Assembly: GCA_020047775.1 (NCBI GenBank) | Contig: JAIFNK010000023.1 | Location: 1-17,823, forward strand | Source: Akkermansia sp. | GTDB taxonomy: Bacteria > Verrucomicrobiota > Verrucomicrobiia > Verrucomicrobiales > Akkermansiaceae | Direction: 5' to 3' | DNA: 17,823 nucleotides | Part shown: piece by piece, positions 7,401 to 15,946 of the stretch | Position numbering within the stretch: position 1 is the stretch's first letter | Layout: each line of letters begins with the position of its first letter | Translations under genes and position numbers: made by a program | Notes under the pieces: generated by a model | Told to the model about the DNA's origin: nothing | Seen by the model: only the letters and a program-made list of their open reading frames with translations | The model's database searches: none

Positions 7401-10400
7401 GCTGGCCAGCGTGACGATTCCCTCATCGGTGACCATCATCGGAGCCGTAGCCTTCTCCGGTTGCACTGGGCTGACCAGCATGACGATCCCGACCTCGGTG
7501 ACCAGCATTGGAGACTATGCGCTCTCCAATTGCAGCGGACTGACCAGCGTGACGATCCCCTCTTCGGTGACCAGCATCGGTCAATGGGCGTTCTATTCGA
7601 GCGGACTGATCAGCGTGACAATCCCCGCAAGCGTCACTAGCATCGGAGAATACGCCTTCAGTTACTGCCGTGTCCTCCGAATTGCGCGTTTTATGGGCAG
7701 CGCCCCGGCCATGGGCGGCAGTGTGTTTGGCAGCGTCGGCCCTGGATTCAGGGTGTATTTCGTCAGAGGCAGCGCAGGCTTTTCCACGCCAACTTGGAAT
7801 GGCTATCCATCATCCATCATGTCGGGCTCCATCCCTACCGTGATCTCCCCTACATTCTCCAGCGTCGGCGAGTCGTCTGCCAGACTCGGTGGCAATGTGA
7901 CCAGCAGTGGCGGTGGGCAAATCGCCCTGCGTGGTGTCGTCTTTGCTCCGGCGGCGCTCAACAGCAACCCGGAGCTTGGCGGCATCGGTACGAACTTGGC
8001 AACTGGCTCGGGAACCACGGGTAGTTTCACAGTGAACGCCACCGGCCTCACGCCAGGAACCGAATATGCTTTCAAGGCATTCGCGATCAACGGAGTAGGT
8101 AACGGCTACAGTGCCACCCGCACATTCACCACGGTGCAGCCATTCACCTACAGTATTTCCGGCGGCACCGTTACGATTACCGGCTACACCGGTTCTGGTG
8201 GCGCGGTCGCCATCCCCGGCATGATCGGCGGAATGCCGGTCAGCAGCATCGGGGACAATGCGTTCTTTGGGAAATCCAGCCTGACGAGCATGTGGATTCC
8301 CAACGGCGTCACCAGCATTGGGGAGTACGCGTTCACAAACTGCAGCGGGCTGACGAGCGTTTCCATACCCGACAGCGTCACCAGCATCGGGGATTCCGCA
8401 TTCTTGACGTGCTCCGGTCTGACGAGCATGACAATCCCTGACAGTGTTACCAGCATTGGGGCTCAGGCATTCTTTTTCTGCGACGGACTGACGAGTGTGA
8501 CGATTCCAAAGAACGTCACCAGCATCGGGGCTGCGGCGTTTGGTGCTTGCGGCGGTCTGACGAACATCGGAGTGGACCCTCTCAACGCAGTTTACAGCAG
8601 TCTGGATGGAATCCTGTTCAGCAAGAGCCAGACCACGCTCCTCCAATTCCCTGCGGGTAAAAGCGGAAGCTACACCATCCCCAGCGGCGTCACCAGTATC
8701 GGGAGCGACGCGTTTGTTTTTTGCACGGGACTCACAAGCATCACAATTCCCAACAGCGTCAACAGTATTGGAGGCGGGGCTTTCCAATCCTGCACTGGTT
8801 TGACGAGCGTCACGATCCCGAACAGCGTAACCAGCATCGAGACTTATGCGTTCTATTCCTGCACCGGCCTGACGAGTGTGACGATTCCGGCGAGTGTCAC
8901 CAGCATCGGGGATTCTGCGTTCAATGGTTGCAGCGGGTTGGCAGATGTCCGTTTCATGGGCAATGCTCCTTCGATGGGATCGGATGTGTTTGGCGGGACC
9001 AACAGCGGATTCACAGTGTATTTCCCAATTGGCAGCATGGGATTCACCTCGCCCACTTGGATGGGCTACCAGACAGCCATGGTTGCGGGGCCTCCCATCG
9101 TCACTACCCCCACCGTCGCCAATGTTACCTACACGACAGCCACACTCGGTGGCAACGTGACCGGTGATGGCGGCTACCCGATCACGACGCGCGGTGTGGT
9201 CTATGCACCCACATCCATCAATAGCAACCTGCAGATTGGAGGCGTAGGTGTCACCAACCTGGCCGATACAGGCACCACCGGTGTCTTCACGGTAAATGCC
9301 AGCGACCTCATGCCGGGCACGACCTACTCATTCGCAGTCTATGCGACCAACAGCGCAGGTGTCGGCTACAGTGTCATCCGAAACTTTACCACGCTGTCGT
9401 TGCCATTCACGTACAGTATTTCCGGAGGCACCGTTTCGATCACCGGCTACACCGGTTCCGGGGGAGCGGTCGTCATCCCCGGCACGATCAGCGGACTGTC
9501 TGTCACCAGCATCGGGGACAATGCTTTCGCTGATTGCAAGGACCTGACTGGCGTGACTATTCCCGACAGCGTTATCAACATCGGAGACGATGCGTTCCGG
9601 GGCTGCTCCGGACTGACGAGCGTTTCCCTCCCCAACAGCGTCATCAGCATTGGGGAATACGCGTTCTCTTATTGCGAGGGCCTGACGAGCGTGATGATTC
9701 CCGCCAGCGTCACCAGCATCGGAGCCGGGGCGTTCCAATCTTGCTTCGGCCTGATGAACATCGGTGTGGATTCCCTCAATGCCGCCTACAGCAGTCTGGA
9801 TGGGATTCTCTTCAATAAGAGCCAGACCCAGCTCCTCCGGTTCCCTGTGGGGAAAACCGGAAACTACGTTATCCCCGGCAGCGTTACCAGCATCGGGGAC
9901 GATGCGTTCTCCGGTTGCCCTGGCCTGACGGGCGTTACGATTCCAGACAGCGTCACCAGCATCGGGATCGGCGCGTTCAGCTTCAGCTCAGGTCTGACGA
10001 GCGTGACGATTCCGGACAGCGTCACCAGCATTGGCGACCTTGCGTTCCATTTTTGCGAAGGCCTGACGAGCGTGACGATTCCCGGCAGCGTCACCAGCAT
10101 CGGTTACGTTGCATTCGGTGCATGCGGAACCCTGACAAACATTGAGGTGGATCCTCTGAATGTCGCCTATAGCAGTCTGGATGGGATTCTCTTCAACAAG
10201 AGCCAGACTACGCTCCTCCAGTTCCCGGCGGGTAAGAGCGGAAACTACACCATTCCCAGCAGCGTCACCAGCATCGGGAGCAACGCGTTTGTTTTTTGCT
10301 ATCGGCTGACGAGCATCACGATTCCCAGCAGCGTCATCAGTATCGGGGACTGGGCGTTCCAAACTTGCACTGGCCTGACGAGCGTGGCGATTCCCAGCAG

Positions 10401-11088
10401 CGTCACCAGCATCGGTGACTTCGTGTTCGTTTATTGCACCGGGCTGACAAGCGTGACAATTCCCAGCAGCGTCACCAGCATTGGGGAGCTTATGTTCGCA
10501 AGTTGCACCGGCCTGACGAGCGTGACGCTTCCCGCGAGTGTCGCCAGCATCGGGGATTCCGCGTTCAATGGTTGCATCGGCCTGACCGGCACAACTTTCC
10601 TAGGAAACGCTCCAACAATAGGCTCGGATGTTTTCAGTGGCACCGCCGACGGATTCAAAGTGTATCGCTTCGATGGAGCCACCGGATTCGACTCTCCGCC
10701 CTGGGGAGGCTATCCGGTGGTCAACATGGGAGCGCCTACGCCGGTCACCTCCTGGCTGGTGGAGAATTCCTTGCCCTACAACGCGGACCTTCAGGAAGAT
10801 GGCAACGCAGACGGGGTGAATCTCCTGATGGCCTACGCCCTCAACCTTGATCCGCAGCAGAACCTGAGCGGCAGTATGCCCGAGCCGATCGTCGCGGCGG
10901 GGCAAATGAGCCTCGATTTCTATGCGGGAAGCCCCGGTGTGACCTATAGGGTAGAGTCCAGCACGGACTTGCAGAATTGGACATCAGAGGGCGTGACGAT
11001 TTCCGATCCGGATGAAAACCAGATCCGCACGGCGACGATCGATACCACGGGGGCACACCGTTACATGCGGCTCGTGGTGGTTCATTGA
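4405..11088 (+). CDS. Giant secreted BspA-like leucine-rich-repeat protein
   Basis: A 2227-residue exported protein. Residues 1-42 form a long signal peptide (basic region [20 protein letters not shown], then VQA before DQSGD). Three repeat blocks follow, each opened by a [16 protein letters not shown] header (near residues 47, 1247 and 1668). They carry about 38, 9 and 13 units of a 23-residue repeat of the type [21 protein letters not shown], the LRR_5/BspA class. Seven spacers of the type [16 protein letters not shown] interrupt the units. Two Fn3-like domains (about 1143-1240 and 1563-1660, each with LGGNVT and TTRGVV/ALRGVV motifs) separate the blocks. The tail (about 2113-2227) has a [19 protein letters not shown] motif typical of Verrucomicrobial secreted proteins. 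I chose the ATG at 4405 because it directly precedes the signal peptide; the in-frame ATG at 4213 would read through the rlmN fragment. Adhesion or surface binding is inferred from BspA relatives; the ligand is unknown. Confidence 0.9.
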   Translation: MNATICDLQAIPSRKTPAHQRLRLAIIAWVLPLMLLISSAVQADQSGDFTFTSDGTSVTITGYTGSGGAVIIPSTINGLPVTSIGTNAFFFISSLTSVTIPDSVTSIGHQAFFFCDGLTSVTIPGSVTSIGSAAFGACGGLINIGVDPLNAAYSSLGGVLFNKSQTTLDQFPGGKTGSYSIPNGVTKIGELAFSDCSGLTSVTIPDSVLSIENYVFHRCLKLTSVWVPGSVTSIGSAAFGACSSLTNIGVDPLNAAYSSLDGSLFDKSQTNLMQCPAGKTGIYTIPSSVTGIRDWAFISCSGLTEVSIPNTVVVVGDGAFYGCTGLTSVIVPSSVTSIGNEAFHSCAGLTSVMILNGVTGIGDSAFDSCTALTNVTIPDSVTSIGDSAFHYCTGLTGVTIPNGVTSIGQSTFSACRSLANVTIPGNVTSIGTSAFSGCTSLTNVTIPDSVTSMGDSAFSGCTGLTSLTIPNSITSIGDGVFGYCSGLTSVTMPDSVTSIGDYAFADCGILTSVTIPDSVTSIGDYAFAILHPYYGSGLSSVVIPNSVNSIGRAAFGKYSSPVIVVHPLNPSFSSVDGVLFNKNQTTLVQFPADWTGNYAIPDSVTNIGDSAFENRERLSGVTIPDSVATIGDLAFAGCYDLTGVTIPSGVTSVGGGAFAGCWGLTSMTIPDSVTSIGGWAFSGCWSLTSVTIPNSVTSIGERMFSGCNGLTSVTIPDSVTSIGDEAFADCWSLGRVIIPSSVTRIGDEAFAILDPMRRGSGLSSVTIPSSVTSIGNRAFSGSGLMSVTIPDSVTAIGENVFSECIRLTSVTIPNGVTSIGRWAFRSCSALTSVTIPFSVTSIGEGAFSSSGLTSVTIPSSVTSIGRELFFQCSDLTSVTIPATVTSIGDAAFGASGLTSVTIPSSVTSIGVAAFAESGLFSVTIPSSLMGIGYNAFGGCQELKNIAVDPLNVAYSSLDGVLFNKAQTSFLQFPAGKKGSYQIPSSVTTIGDSAFNSCSGLASVTIPSSVTIIGAVAFSGCTGLTSMTIPTSVTSIGDYALSNCSGLTSVTIPSSVTSIGQWAFYSSGLISVTIPASVTSIGEYAFSYCRVLRIARFMGSAPAMGGSVFGSVGPGFRVYFVRGSAGFSTPTWNGYPSSIMSGSIPTVISPTFSSVGESSARLGGNVTSSGGGQIALRGVVFAPAALNSNPELGGIGTNLATGSGTTGSFTVNATGLTPGTEYAFKAFAINGVGNGYSATRTFTTVQPFTYSISGGTVTITGYTGSGGAVAIPGMIGGMPVSSIGDNAFFGKSSLTSMWIPNGVTSIGEYAFTNCSGLTSVSIPDSVTSIGDSAFLTCSGLTSMTIPDSVTSIGAQAFFFCDGLTSVTIPKNVTSIGAAAFGACGGLTNIGVDPLNAVYSSLDGILFSKSQTTLLQFPAGKSGSYTIPSGVTSIGSDAFVFCTGLTSITIPNSVNSIGGGAFQSCTGLTSVTIPNSVTSIETYAFYSCTGLTSVTIPASVTSIGDSAFNGCSGLADVRFMGNAPSMGSDVFGGTNSGFTVYFPIGSMGFTSPTWMGYQTAMVAGPPIVTTPTVANVTYTTATLGGNVTGDGGYPITTRGVVYAPTSINSNLQIGGVGVTNLADTGTTGVFTVNASDLMPGTTYSFAVYATNSAGVGYSVIRNFTTLSLPFTYSISGGTVSITGYTGSGGAVVIPGTISGLSVTSIGDNAFADCKDLTGVTIPDSVINIGDDAFRGCSGLTSVSLPNSVISIGEYAFSYCEGLTSVMIPASVTSIGAGAFQSCFGLMNIGVDSLNAAYSSLDGILFNKSQTQLLRFPVGKTGNYVIPGSVTSIGDDAFSGCPGLTGVTIPDSVTSIGIGAFSFSSGLTSVTIPDSVTSIGDLAFHFCEGLTSVTIPGSVTSIGYVAFGACGTLTNIEVDPLNVAYSSLDGILFNKSQTTLLQFPAGKSGNYTIPSSVTSIGSNAFVFCYRLTSITIPSSVISIGDWAFQTCTGLTSVAIPSSVTSIGDFVFVYCTGLTSVTIPSSVTSIGELMFASCTGLTSVTLPASVASIGDSAFNGCIGLTGTTFLGNAPTIGSDVFSGTADGFKVYRFDGATGFDSPPWGGYPVVNMGAPTPVTSWLVENSLPYNADLQEDGNADGVNLLMAYALNLDPQQNLSGSMPEPIVAAGQMSLDFYAGSPGVTYRVESSTDLQNWTSEGVTISDPDENQIRTATIDTTGAHRYMRLVVVH
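4612..7680 (+). repeat. LRR block 1: about 38 tandem 69-bp units
   Basis: In-frame repeats of a 69-base unit encode the 23-residue LRR_5 motif, interrupted four times by the PLN..YSS spacer. Units between about 6615 and 7570 form a distinct codon lineage (TCG-GTG-ACC instead of AGC-GTC-ACC for SVT). Confidence 0.9.
8212..8937 (+). repeat. LRR block 2: about 9 units
   Basis: Nine units with one PLN..YSS spacer. The segment [14 protein letters not shown] followed by AFGACGGL repeats the opening of block 1 almost exactly, which points to duplication of a multi-unit module. Confidence 0.85.
9475..10578 (+). repeat. LRR block 3: about 13 units
   Basis: Thirteen units with two PLN..YSS spacers. 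The block ends, like blocks 1 and 2, in a cap with [14 protein letters not shown] and a [15 protein letters not shown] segment. The shared header and cap show that blocks are duplicated as whole modules. Confidence 0.85.
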
Positions 11089-11448
11089 GCAGGGATGGGA
11101 AGGAGAATAGCGCGGCAAGTGCTGCCGTGAAAATGCGTCTGGGGATGAGTGAGGACGCGGCAGCTTCGGGTCGGATTCCCGTCACGGTGCGTTCGGGTCA
11201 TTCCCGCAACGAATCCTCCGCCCGTTTCATGCGCCTGGGAGTTCAACTGCCGACACTGGCCGCGCCGTAACAGTTGCAAGCGCTGCGGCTTGGATCGCAA
11301 CCCCATCCGGCCTGAGTCTGCTCAAAAATTTGCGGCGGTGGGGGTGATGACACATTCGTCCGCGAGTGGATCATTAGTGGCACATTGCGGCAGCGGGTTG
11401 GGCAAGAAGCTGCTTGCGCGAATCCGCCTTGCGGCGCAAATTTTTCCC
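11089..11448. other. Intergenic region between the LRR gene and the toxin-antitoxin pair
   Basis: About 360 bases in which I see no convincing gene. Open frames here lack a recognisable protein and a good start. The only structure I can support is the hairpin with a T-run at 11414-11445. Confidence 0.5.
11414..11446 (+). terminator. Possible intrinsic terminator just before the antitoxin start
   Basis: TTGCGC pairs with GCGCAA (11434-11439), with an inner CGC/GCG stem, followed by ATTTTT. It ends three bases before the antitoxin ATG. It may end transcripts from the LRR gene, or fold in the antitoxin leader and affect its translation. The stem has an internal loop, so it is modest. Confidence 0.3.
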
Positions 11449-11646
11449 ATGAGCACGATAGAATTGGAACGGGCGGTGCAGGAGCTTCCGGCGGAGGAAT
11501 TCGCGTCCTTTGCCGCGTGGTTCGAGGAGTATCTTGCCGACCGGTGGGACGAGGAGATGGAGCAGGACATCGCAGCGGGGCGCCTCGGGGGGGTGGCGGC
11601 GAAGGCGAAGCAGGATTACAGGGAGGGCCGCTGCACGCCATTGTGA
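11449..11646 (+). CDS. Probable antitoxin of a RelE/ParE-type toxin-antitoxin pair
   Basis: A 65-residue acidic protein (MSTIELERAVQELPAEEF..., then ADRWDEEMEQDIAAGRLGGVAAKAKQDY). The pattern of an N-terminal helix, a W-D/E-E..D...GRL..-A segment and a short tail ending REGRCTPL is that of small antitoxins paired with RelE/ParE toxins. I see no clear DNA-binding fold and rely mainly on the neighbour. Its TGA overlaps the GTG start of the toxin by four bases (GTGA), so translation is probably coupled. The hairpin with a T-run immediately before its ATG may matter for expression. The long open frame upstream of the ATG is not supported by any recognisable protein. Confidence 0.7.
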   Translation: MSTIELERAVQELPAEEFASFAAWFEEYLADRWDEEMEQDIAAGRLGGVAAKAKQDYREGRCTPL

Positions 11647-11903
11647 ATCAATTGGCGTCGCCCGACTTTTGGTTTCACTACCGGAATCTGCCCGAGGAGA
11701 TCCAGCGTCTCGCAGACAAGAACTTTGAACTGCTGAAGGCGGATCCGAGGCACTCGTCACTCAGATTGAAAAAGATCGGTGAGTTTTGGACCGCTCGTGT
11801 GGGTCTTCGCTACAGGGCAATCGCCAACGAACACGAAGCCGGGTTGATTTGGGTGTGGATCGGTGATCACAAGGATTACGACAGCCTGCTCAAGCGTCGA
11901 TAA
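11643..11903 (+). CDS. RelE/ParE-superfamily toxin
   Basis: An 86-residue basic protein starting at GTG, overlapping the antitoxin stop by four bases. The sequence carries the superfamily pattern: an N-terminal helix pair (PDFWFHYRNLPEEIQRLADK, NFELLKADP), then strands SLRLKKIGEFWTARVGLRYRAIA and LIWVWIGDHKDYDSLL. The R-x-G-x-R-Y-R-A strand and the final IGDHKDYD are typical of RelE-fold ribosome-dependent mRNases and ParE gyrase poisons. Without a structure I cannot say which target it has. It is followed after 10 bases by a REP-like hairpin. It sits inside the segment bracketed by the two rlmN 3'-end copies, where it could stabilise the accessory DNA. Confidence 0.85.
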   Translation: MNQLASPDFWFHYRNLPEEIQRLADKNFELLKADPRHSSLRLKKIGEFWTARVGLRYRAIANEHEAGLIWVWIGDHKDYDSLLKRR

Positions 11904-11913
11904 TGCACTGAGC

Positions 11914-11977
11914 GTGGTAGCGGCGTCTCGCCGCAATGTCGTGGGTTGCGCTCATTGCTGCGAGACGCAGCAACCAC
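11914..11977. repeat. REP-like imperfect inverted repeat after the toxin gene
   Basis: The left arm is 11914-11938 (starts GTGGTAGCGGCGTCTCGCCG). The right arm is 11953-11977 (ends GACGCAGCAACCAC). The 25-base arms pair at about 22 positions around a 14-base loop. There is no T-run, so a terminator role is not supported. It differs in sequence from the hairpins at 3759-4012 and 16751-16822. Confidence 0.65.
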
Positions 11978-12038
11978 GGCCATGCACGCACAGCCCGTCA
12001 TTTTGAATCTTACGCCACACTTGGCACTCTGCGCACGC

Positions 12039-13136
12039 CTACTTTGCGATGATGATCCCCTCGGCCGTTTCCTGTTTGAGGCGGAGCTGGCCGCAGGCGG
12101 CGTCGATGTCGTGGCCTTTTTCGAGGCGCAGGTTGGCGGTGACGCCGGCGTTCTGAAGCACCTGTTGGAAGGCCCGGCAATGGTTGTTGGGCGGGCGTTT
12201 CCATTCCAGTCCCTCGACGGTGTTGTAGGGAATGAGATTCACCTTCGCGCCTAACTGCCGGGCGTGGCGGGCGAGGATGGCGGCTTGTTCGAGCGAGTCG
12301 TTGACGTCCTGGATGAGGATGTATTCGAGCGTGAGCTTCTGGGTTTTCTTGGTGTTCCAATGATCGAGCGCGGCGAACAGTTCGGCGACCGGCCACTTCT
12401 TGTTGATCGGCATGATCTGCTGGCGGACGTCGTCGGTGGCGCCGTGGAGCGAGATGGCGAGGCGGATCTGCTGCGGGTGCTCGGCGAGTTGTTTGATCTG
12501 CGGGACGAGGCCGGAGGTGGAAATGGTGAGGTGGCGCGCGCCGAGATGCAGGGTTTTCGGGCCGGTGATCAGGGAAATGGCGGCTAACAGATTGTCGAGA
12601 TTGGCGAGCGGTTCGCCCATGCCCATGAAGACGAGGGAATCGACGCGTTCGCCGGAGAGTTGCTCGGCGGCGAGGACTTGCCCGGCGATTTCCGCGGCGT
12701 CGAGATTGCGGGTGAATCCGGCGAGACCCGAGGCGCAGAACTTGCAGCCGTATGCGCAGCCAACCTGTGAGGAAACACAGAGTGTGCGGCGGTCGGATTT
12801 CTCGCCGTAGAGTGCGGGGTTGGCGGGGATGAGCACGCTTTCCACGTAGCGGCCGTCGTGCAGGCGGAAGAGGAACTTGCGGGTGGTGTCGGCGGAGCCC
12901 TGGGTGGTGGAATGTTCGAGCGCGGCGAGGCGGAAGGATTCCGCCAGTTTCGTGCGCAGGGCGGCGGGGAGGTTGCTCATCGCGTCGTAGGACGTGACTT
13001 TCTTTTTCCACACCCATTCGAGGATCTGGTTGGCGCGGAATGACGGCTCGCCCGCATCCTTCAGCCAGGTGGCGAGGGAGTCGGGGGATTGGCCGGTGAG
13101 TGCGGGAAGCGACGGGCTTGAAATGTCGGATTTCAA
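12039..13136 (-). CDS. rlmN: Dual-specificity 23S rRNA (A2503-C2)/tRNA (A37-C2) methyltransferase RlmN
   Basis: A 365-residue radical-SAM enzyme that methylates C2 of adenosine in 23S rRNA and certain tRNAs. The iron-sulfur motif is C127-A-Y-G-C131-K-F-C134. C120 and C348 (in [11 protein letters not shown]) match the two cysteines of the catalytic methyl-transfer mechanism. GMGEPLANLDN (about 171-181), the LTISTSGLVPQI segment and ISLHGA are further family hallmarks. Length is normal. No ATG is available; the first possible start is TTG at 13136, following a stop a few codons upstream. A 4-base spacer motif GAAGGA lies ~30 bases before it, too far for a good Shine-Dalgarno. The last ~36 codons are duplicated, in broken form, at 4109-4218. 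Confidence 0.95.
   Translation of the reverse strand: MKSDISSPSLPALTGQSPDSLATWLKDAGEPSFRANQILEWVWKKKVTSYDAMSNLPAALRTKLAESFRLAALEHSTTQGSADTTRKFLFRLHDGRYVESVLIPANPALYGEKSDRRTLCVSSQVGCAYGCKFCASGLAGFTRNLDAAEIAGQVLAAEQLSGERVDSLVFMGMGEPLANLDNLLAAISLITGPKTLHLGARHLTISTSGLVPQIKQLAEHPQQIRLAISLHGATDDVRQQIMPINKKWPVAELFAALDHWNTKKTQKLTLEYILIQDVNDSLEQAAILARHARQLGAKVNLIPYNTVEGLEWKRPPNNHCRAFQQVLQNAGVTANLRLEKGHDIDAACGQLRLKQETAEGIIIAK
12051..12158 (-). repeat. Direct-repeat partner of 4109-4218 inside the rlmN 3' end
   Basis: The intact copy of the ~110-bp segment. Similarity stops abruptly at the rlmN stop codon on one side and around codon 330 on the other. Both copies have the same orientation, so the intervening 7.8 kb is bracketed by direct repeats. 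Confidence 0.8.
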
Positions 13137-13195
13137 ATTTCGGGATTCAGTAGTTGGAGATCGAGTCCTTCAAACATGTATTGCCGAAGTTAGAA

Positions 13196-13483
13196 TCAAA
13201 TAACAAGGCCGGCGCGTTTCAGGTTATCCGCCGCGAGGGCGTCTTGTTCGAGTTTGAGGATTTCTTCGGGAGTCATGCGCGAAACCGGCGGGTTGGGTCC
13301 ACATTCCACCATGGGAAAGCCAAGAACGGGATGTTTGATAATCGTAGGTTTTGGTCTTTCCGGGAGGTTGGATTCAGGAAAAAGACCGCTACGGATCGTA
13401 TCAGCCATCACGTCCTTGAGTTTTTTCCCTTGGGTCGCGGCACGGATTTTAATCTCACGCATGAGGTCATTCGGTAAGTCCAA
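13196..13483 (-). CDS. Solitary VapB-like ribbon-helix-helix antitoxin
   Basis: A protein of about 95 residues. The N-terminus (DLPNDLMREIKIRAATQGKK, then LKDVMADTIRSGL) is a ribbon-helix-helix DNA-binding motif as in VapB antitoxins. The C-terminal half (PTIIKHPVLGFPMVECG, then MTPEEILKLEQDAL) is the type that wraps a VapC toxin. Relatives usually begin M-K-T-T-L-D-L-P, but here the corresponding first codon is ATA (13493-13495), followed by AAA ACG ACC and then TTG at 13483. I therefore place the start at TTG, four codons late. No VapC follows: only 59 bases separate its stop from rlmN. It may be a degenerating orphan antitoxin or a stand-alone regulator. Confidence 0.7.
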   Translation of the reverse strand: MDLPNDLMREIKIRAATQGKKLKDVMADTIRSGLFPESNLPERPKPTIIKHPVLGFPMVECGPNPPVSRMTPEEILKLEQDALAADNLKRAGLVI

Positions 13484-13538
13484 GGTCGTTTTTATGGCGG
13501 AATATTTCCATAAAGCTGGTTCTATGTCAAACGGGCAC

Positions 13539-15119
13539 TCAGTCCAGTGCCGACCTCAGGTCCGCCGCCGCATTGCGGGCGCTGGCGGGGGGATCGGGGA
13601 CGAAGGCGAAATCGTCGCTCACGGGCGGGGTGAGGATGGCGTCGGCGACCTCGGTGTTGAGCGTGAGGGTGGCGGGGCGCTGGTGGCGGGCGGTGGTTGC
13701 GCTGGCGCGGGCCAGGGCGGCGAGCGCGGCGGGCGGGGCTCCGGTGGATTGCGCGCTGCGCGGGATTTGATCGACCGGCTCCAGATTCGGGATGGTGGCG
13801 GATTCCGGGGCGGCTTTGAGTTCCTCGAACCTGCGGGCGGTGGTCAGCACGCGGGTTTCAAAGGAGCCGATGGCGCTGTTATATTGCTCCACGGCATTGC
13901 CTAACGAGCGGCCGAGCTTGGAAAAATGGTCGGCGAGTTTGCCGAGGCGCTCGTGGAGCGTGCGGCCTAGCAGGGAAATCTCGCGGGCGTTTTCCGCGAT
14001 GGATTCCTGACGCCAGCCGTAGCTAACCGCACGCAGCAGGGCGATGAGCGTGGTGGGCGTGGCTAGAATAACGCCTTGGTCCACGCCGCGCTCGATGAGG
14101 CCGGGGTCGCTCTGGAGGGCGGCGGAGAAAAACGATTCGCTGGGCAGGAAGAGCACGGTGAACTCCGGCGTCTGGGCGAATTGCGCGGTGTAGTTCTTCG
14201 AGGAAAGCTGCTGGATGTGCGTCCTCACCTGGCGGGCGTGGCGGTTCAGCGCTTCCTCGCGGGCGGTGTCTTCGGTGGCTTCGAGCGCGTCGAGGTAACC
14301 ATCCATCGGCGTCTTGGAATCGACGACGATGATTTTTCCACCGGGCAATCTAACGACGAGGTCGGGGCGGAGTTTTTTACCTTCGTCGGTAGTGGCGCTG
14401 TGCTGGATTTCGAAATCGCAGTGCTCCTGCATGCCGGCGAGTTCGACCACGCGGCGGAGCTGCATTTCGCCCCATTGGCCGCGGCCGGTGGGTTGGCGGA
14501 GGGCTTTGACGAGCGAGGCGGTCTCGCGCTGGAGGCCGAGCTGGCCTTCGCCGAGGGCGCGGACTTGCTCGCGGAGTTCCGAGTAGGCGCCTTCGCGGGA
14601 TTTTTCGATTTCGCCGATGCGGAGTTCGAACTTGCCGAGCGACTCGGTGACCGGCGTGATCATCGTCTGGATGGCGATCTTGCGCTTCTCGATCTCGCCC
14701 TTGGCCTCTTCGGTCTGGGTGGCGAGCGAGGATTTCGCGAGTTGGAGAAATTGCTCGGAGGACGAGCGCAGGGCGTCGGCGGAGAGCGCCTTGAAGGTAT
14801 CGGAGAGCTTGATTTCCGCGCGTTCGAGCAGGGCTTGTTTCTCGGCGGCGGCTTTCAGCTCGGTGTCGAGGCGGGCGCGGAGTTCGGTGAGTTGGTTGCG
14901 GAAGGTCTGGGCGTCCTGCTCGTTGCGCTCTGCCTCGGCGGCGGAGTGGGCGAGGCGGGCTTCGATTTCCAGCGAGCGACGTTCCTCGGATTTCAGGCGC
15001 TCGGCGGCGGCGGCGATTTTCCCGGATGCGGCAAGCCGGGTGAACAGCCAGCCGAAGAAAAGCCCCAGGATCGCGGTGATGATTTCAGGGAGATAGGGGC
15101 GGAGTTCTGGAGGAATCAT
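13539..15119 (-). CDS. rmuC: DNA recombination protein RmuC
   Basis: A 526-residue protein of the RmuC family, thought to be a membrane-anchored nuclease-like protein that limits DNA inversions and rearrangements. One N-terminal helix (about residues 13-29, [14 protein letters not shown]) is followed by a long coiled coil (about 34-205, rich in Ala, Glu, Arg). The conserved core contains RGQWGE (213-218), [11 protein letters not shown] (251-261) and VVDSK (265-269), which form the PD-(D/E)XK-like nuclease signature. FLPSE and [14 protein letters not shown] follow. The tail (about 450-526) is Ala/Pro-rich and probably disordered. ATG at 15119 is preceded by TCCAGAATTCC-like sequence without a clear Shine-Dalgarno. 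It is transcribed divergently from the superoxide dismutase gene. Confidence 0.95.
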   Translation of the reverse strand: MIPPELRPYLPEIITAILGLFFGWLFTRLAASGKIAAAAERLKSEERRSLEIEARLAHSAAEAERNEQDAQTFRNQLTELRARLDTELKAAAEKQALLERAEIKLSDTFKALSADALRSSSEQFLQLAKSSLATQTEEAKGEIEKRKIAIQTMITPVTESLGKFELRIGEIEKSREGAYSELREQVRALGEGQLGLQRETASLVKALRQPTGRGQWGEMQLRRVVELAGMQEHCDFEIQHSATTDEGKKLRPDLVVRLPGGKIIVVDSKTPMDGYLDALEATEDTAREEALNRHARQVRTHIQQLSSKNYTAQFAQTPEFTVLFLPSESFFSAALQSDPGLIERGVDQGVILATPTTLIALLRAVSYGWRQESIAENAREISLLGRTLHERLGKLADHFSKLGRSLGNAVEQYNSAIGSFETRVLTTARRFEELKAAPESATIPNLEPVDQIPRSAQSTGAPPAALAALARASATTARHQRPATLTLNTEVADAILTPPVSDDFAFVPDPPASARNAAADLRSALD

Positions 15120-15227
15120 GGTTTTGTCCTTGCGGCTGGCAGCTAGCTCGGTTTCGTATGGGCGCCGCTGATCCCCTTCGTCGTAACGAACGGTTTCGCG
15201 ATACGCAAACCAAACTCCTCAACTCCC

Positions 15228-15851
15228 ATGGCCCACACACTCCCAGACCTCGGCTACGCCTACGACGCGCTCGAGCCCCACATCGACGCCCGCACGATGG
15301 AAATCCATCACTCGAAGCACCACCAAGCCTACATCACCAATCTCAACAACGCGCTCGCCGGCAAGCCCGAGCTCGAAGCGAAGAGCGCCGACGAGCTGAT
15401 CCGCGATCTCGCAGCCGTCCCCGAGGACATCCGCACCGCGGTCCGCAACAACGGCGGTGGTCACGTGAACCACTCGTTTTTCTGGAAAGTCATCGCTCCC
15501 GGTGGCGCCAAGGCACCCTCCGGCGAGCTTGCCGCGGCCATCGACAAGGCGTTCGGCTCGTTCGACGCGTTCAAGGAAGCGTTCGGCAAGGCCGGCATCA
15601 CCCGCTTCGGCTCCGGCTGGGCGTGGCTCTGCAAAAAGGCCGACGGCTCGCTCGTCGTCTGCTCGTCCGCCAACCAGGACAACCCGGTGATGGGCTCCGA
15701 CTTCGGCGGCTGCGGCAACACCCCGATCCTCGGCCTCGACGTCTGGGAGCACGCCTATTATCTCAACTATCAGAACCGCCGCCCCGACTACATCGCCGCT
15801 TTCTGGAGCCTGGTGAACTGGGACGTGGTCGCCGCGAACTTCGCTGCCTGA
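15228..15851 (+). CDS. sodA: Superoxide dismutase, Mn-type (Fe/Mn family)
   Basis: A 207-residue cytoplasmic enzyme that converts superoxide to oxygen and hydrogen peroxide. Metal ligands are visible: H27 (in EIHHSKHH), H82 (in [11 protein letters not shown]), D171 and H175 (in [13 protein letters not shown]). Y35 and H31 line the active-site gateway. The GGGHVNH context with Gly at about 77-78 and Gln150 in the SSANQDNP segment are the Mn-type pattern; Fe enzymes place the glutamine elsewhere. A cambialistic enzyme cannot be excluded. No signal peptide. The gene stands alone, divergent from rmuC, and is followed 24 bases later by a strong intrinsic terminator, so it is probably monocistronic. 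Confidence 0.96.
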   Translation: MAHTLPDLGYAYDALEPHIDARTMEIHHSKHHQAYITNLNNALAGKPELEAKSADELIRDLAAVPEDIRTAVRNNGGGHVNHSFFWKVIAPGGAKAPSGELAAAIDKAFGSFDAFKEAFGKAGITRFGSGWAWLCKKADGSLVVCSSANQDNPVMGSDFGGCGNTPILGLDVWEHAYYLNYQNRRPDYIAAFWSLVNWDVVAANFAA

Positions 15852-15875
15852 TATTTTCTTGGAATTCACTCGTGA

Positions 15876-15911
15876 GCGTCCGTCCCGTTGGGGCGGGCGC
15901 GTTTTTCGTTT
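15876..15911 (+). terminator. Strong rho-independent terminator after the superoxide dismutase gene
   Basis: An 11-bp stem (GCGTCCGTCCC with GGGGCGGGCGC, including two G-U pairs in RNA), a GTT loop, then GTTTTTCGTTTT. It lies between the superoxide dismutase stop and the LOG-family start, on the plus strand. Confidence 0.85.
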
Positions 15912-15946
15912 TACCTGCTGGCGCAAACGGGTGTTAAAAGGTGGCT

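Noticed and set aside
4612..10578. Regular 69-bp periodicity that could suggest a CRISPR-like or satellite array
   Set aside because: Units are contiguous, in frame and vary mostly at codon positions tolerated by the LRR motif; there are no unique spacers between constant repeats.
11149..11448. Upstream extension of the antitoxin to a 165-residue protein
   Set aside because: The first 100 residues have no recognisable features, and the ATG at 11449 gives a normal-sized antitoxin.
11914..11977. Intrinsic terminator for the toxin gene
   Set aside because: The hairpin lacks a following T-run.
14076..15146. 356-codon plus-strand open frame opposite rmuC
   Set aside because: Its composition is that of an antisense shadow of the coiled-coil region; the RmuC motifs are clear on the minus strand.
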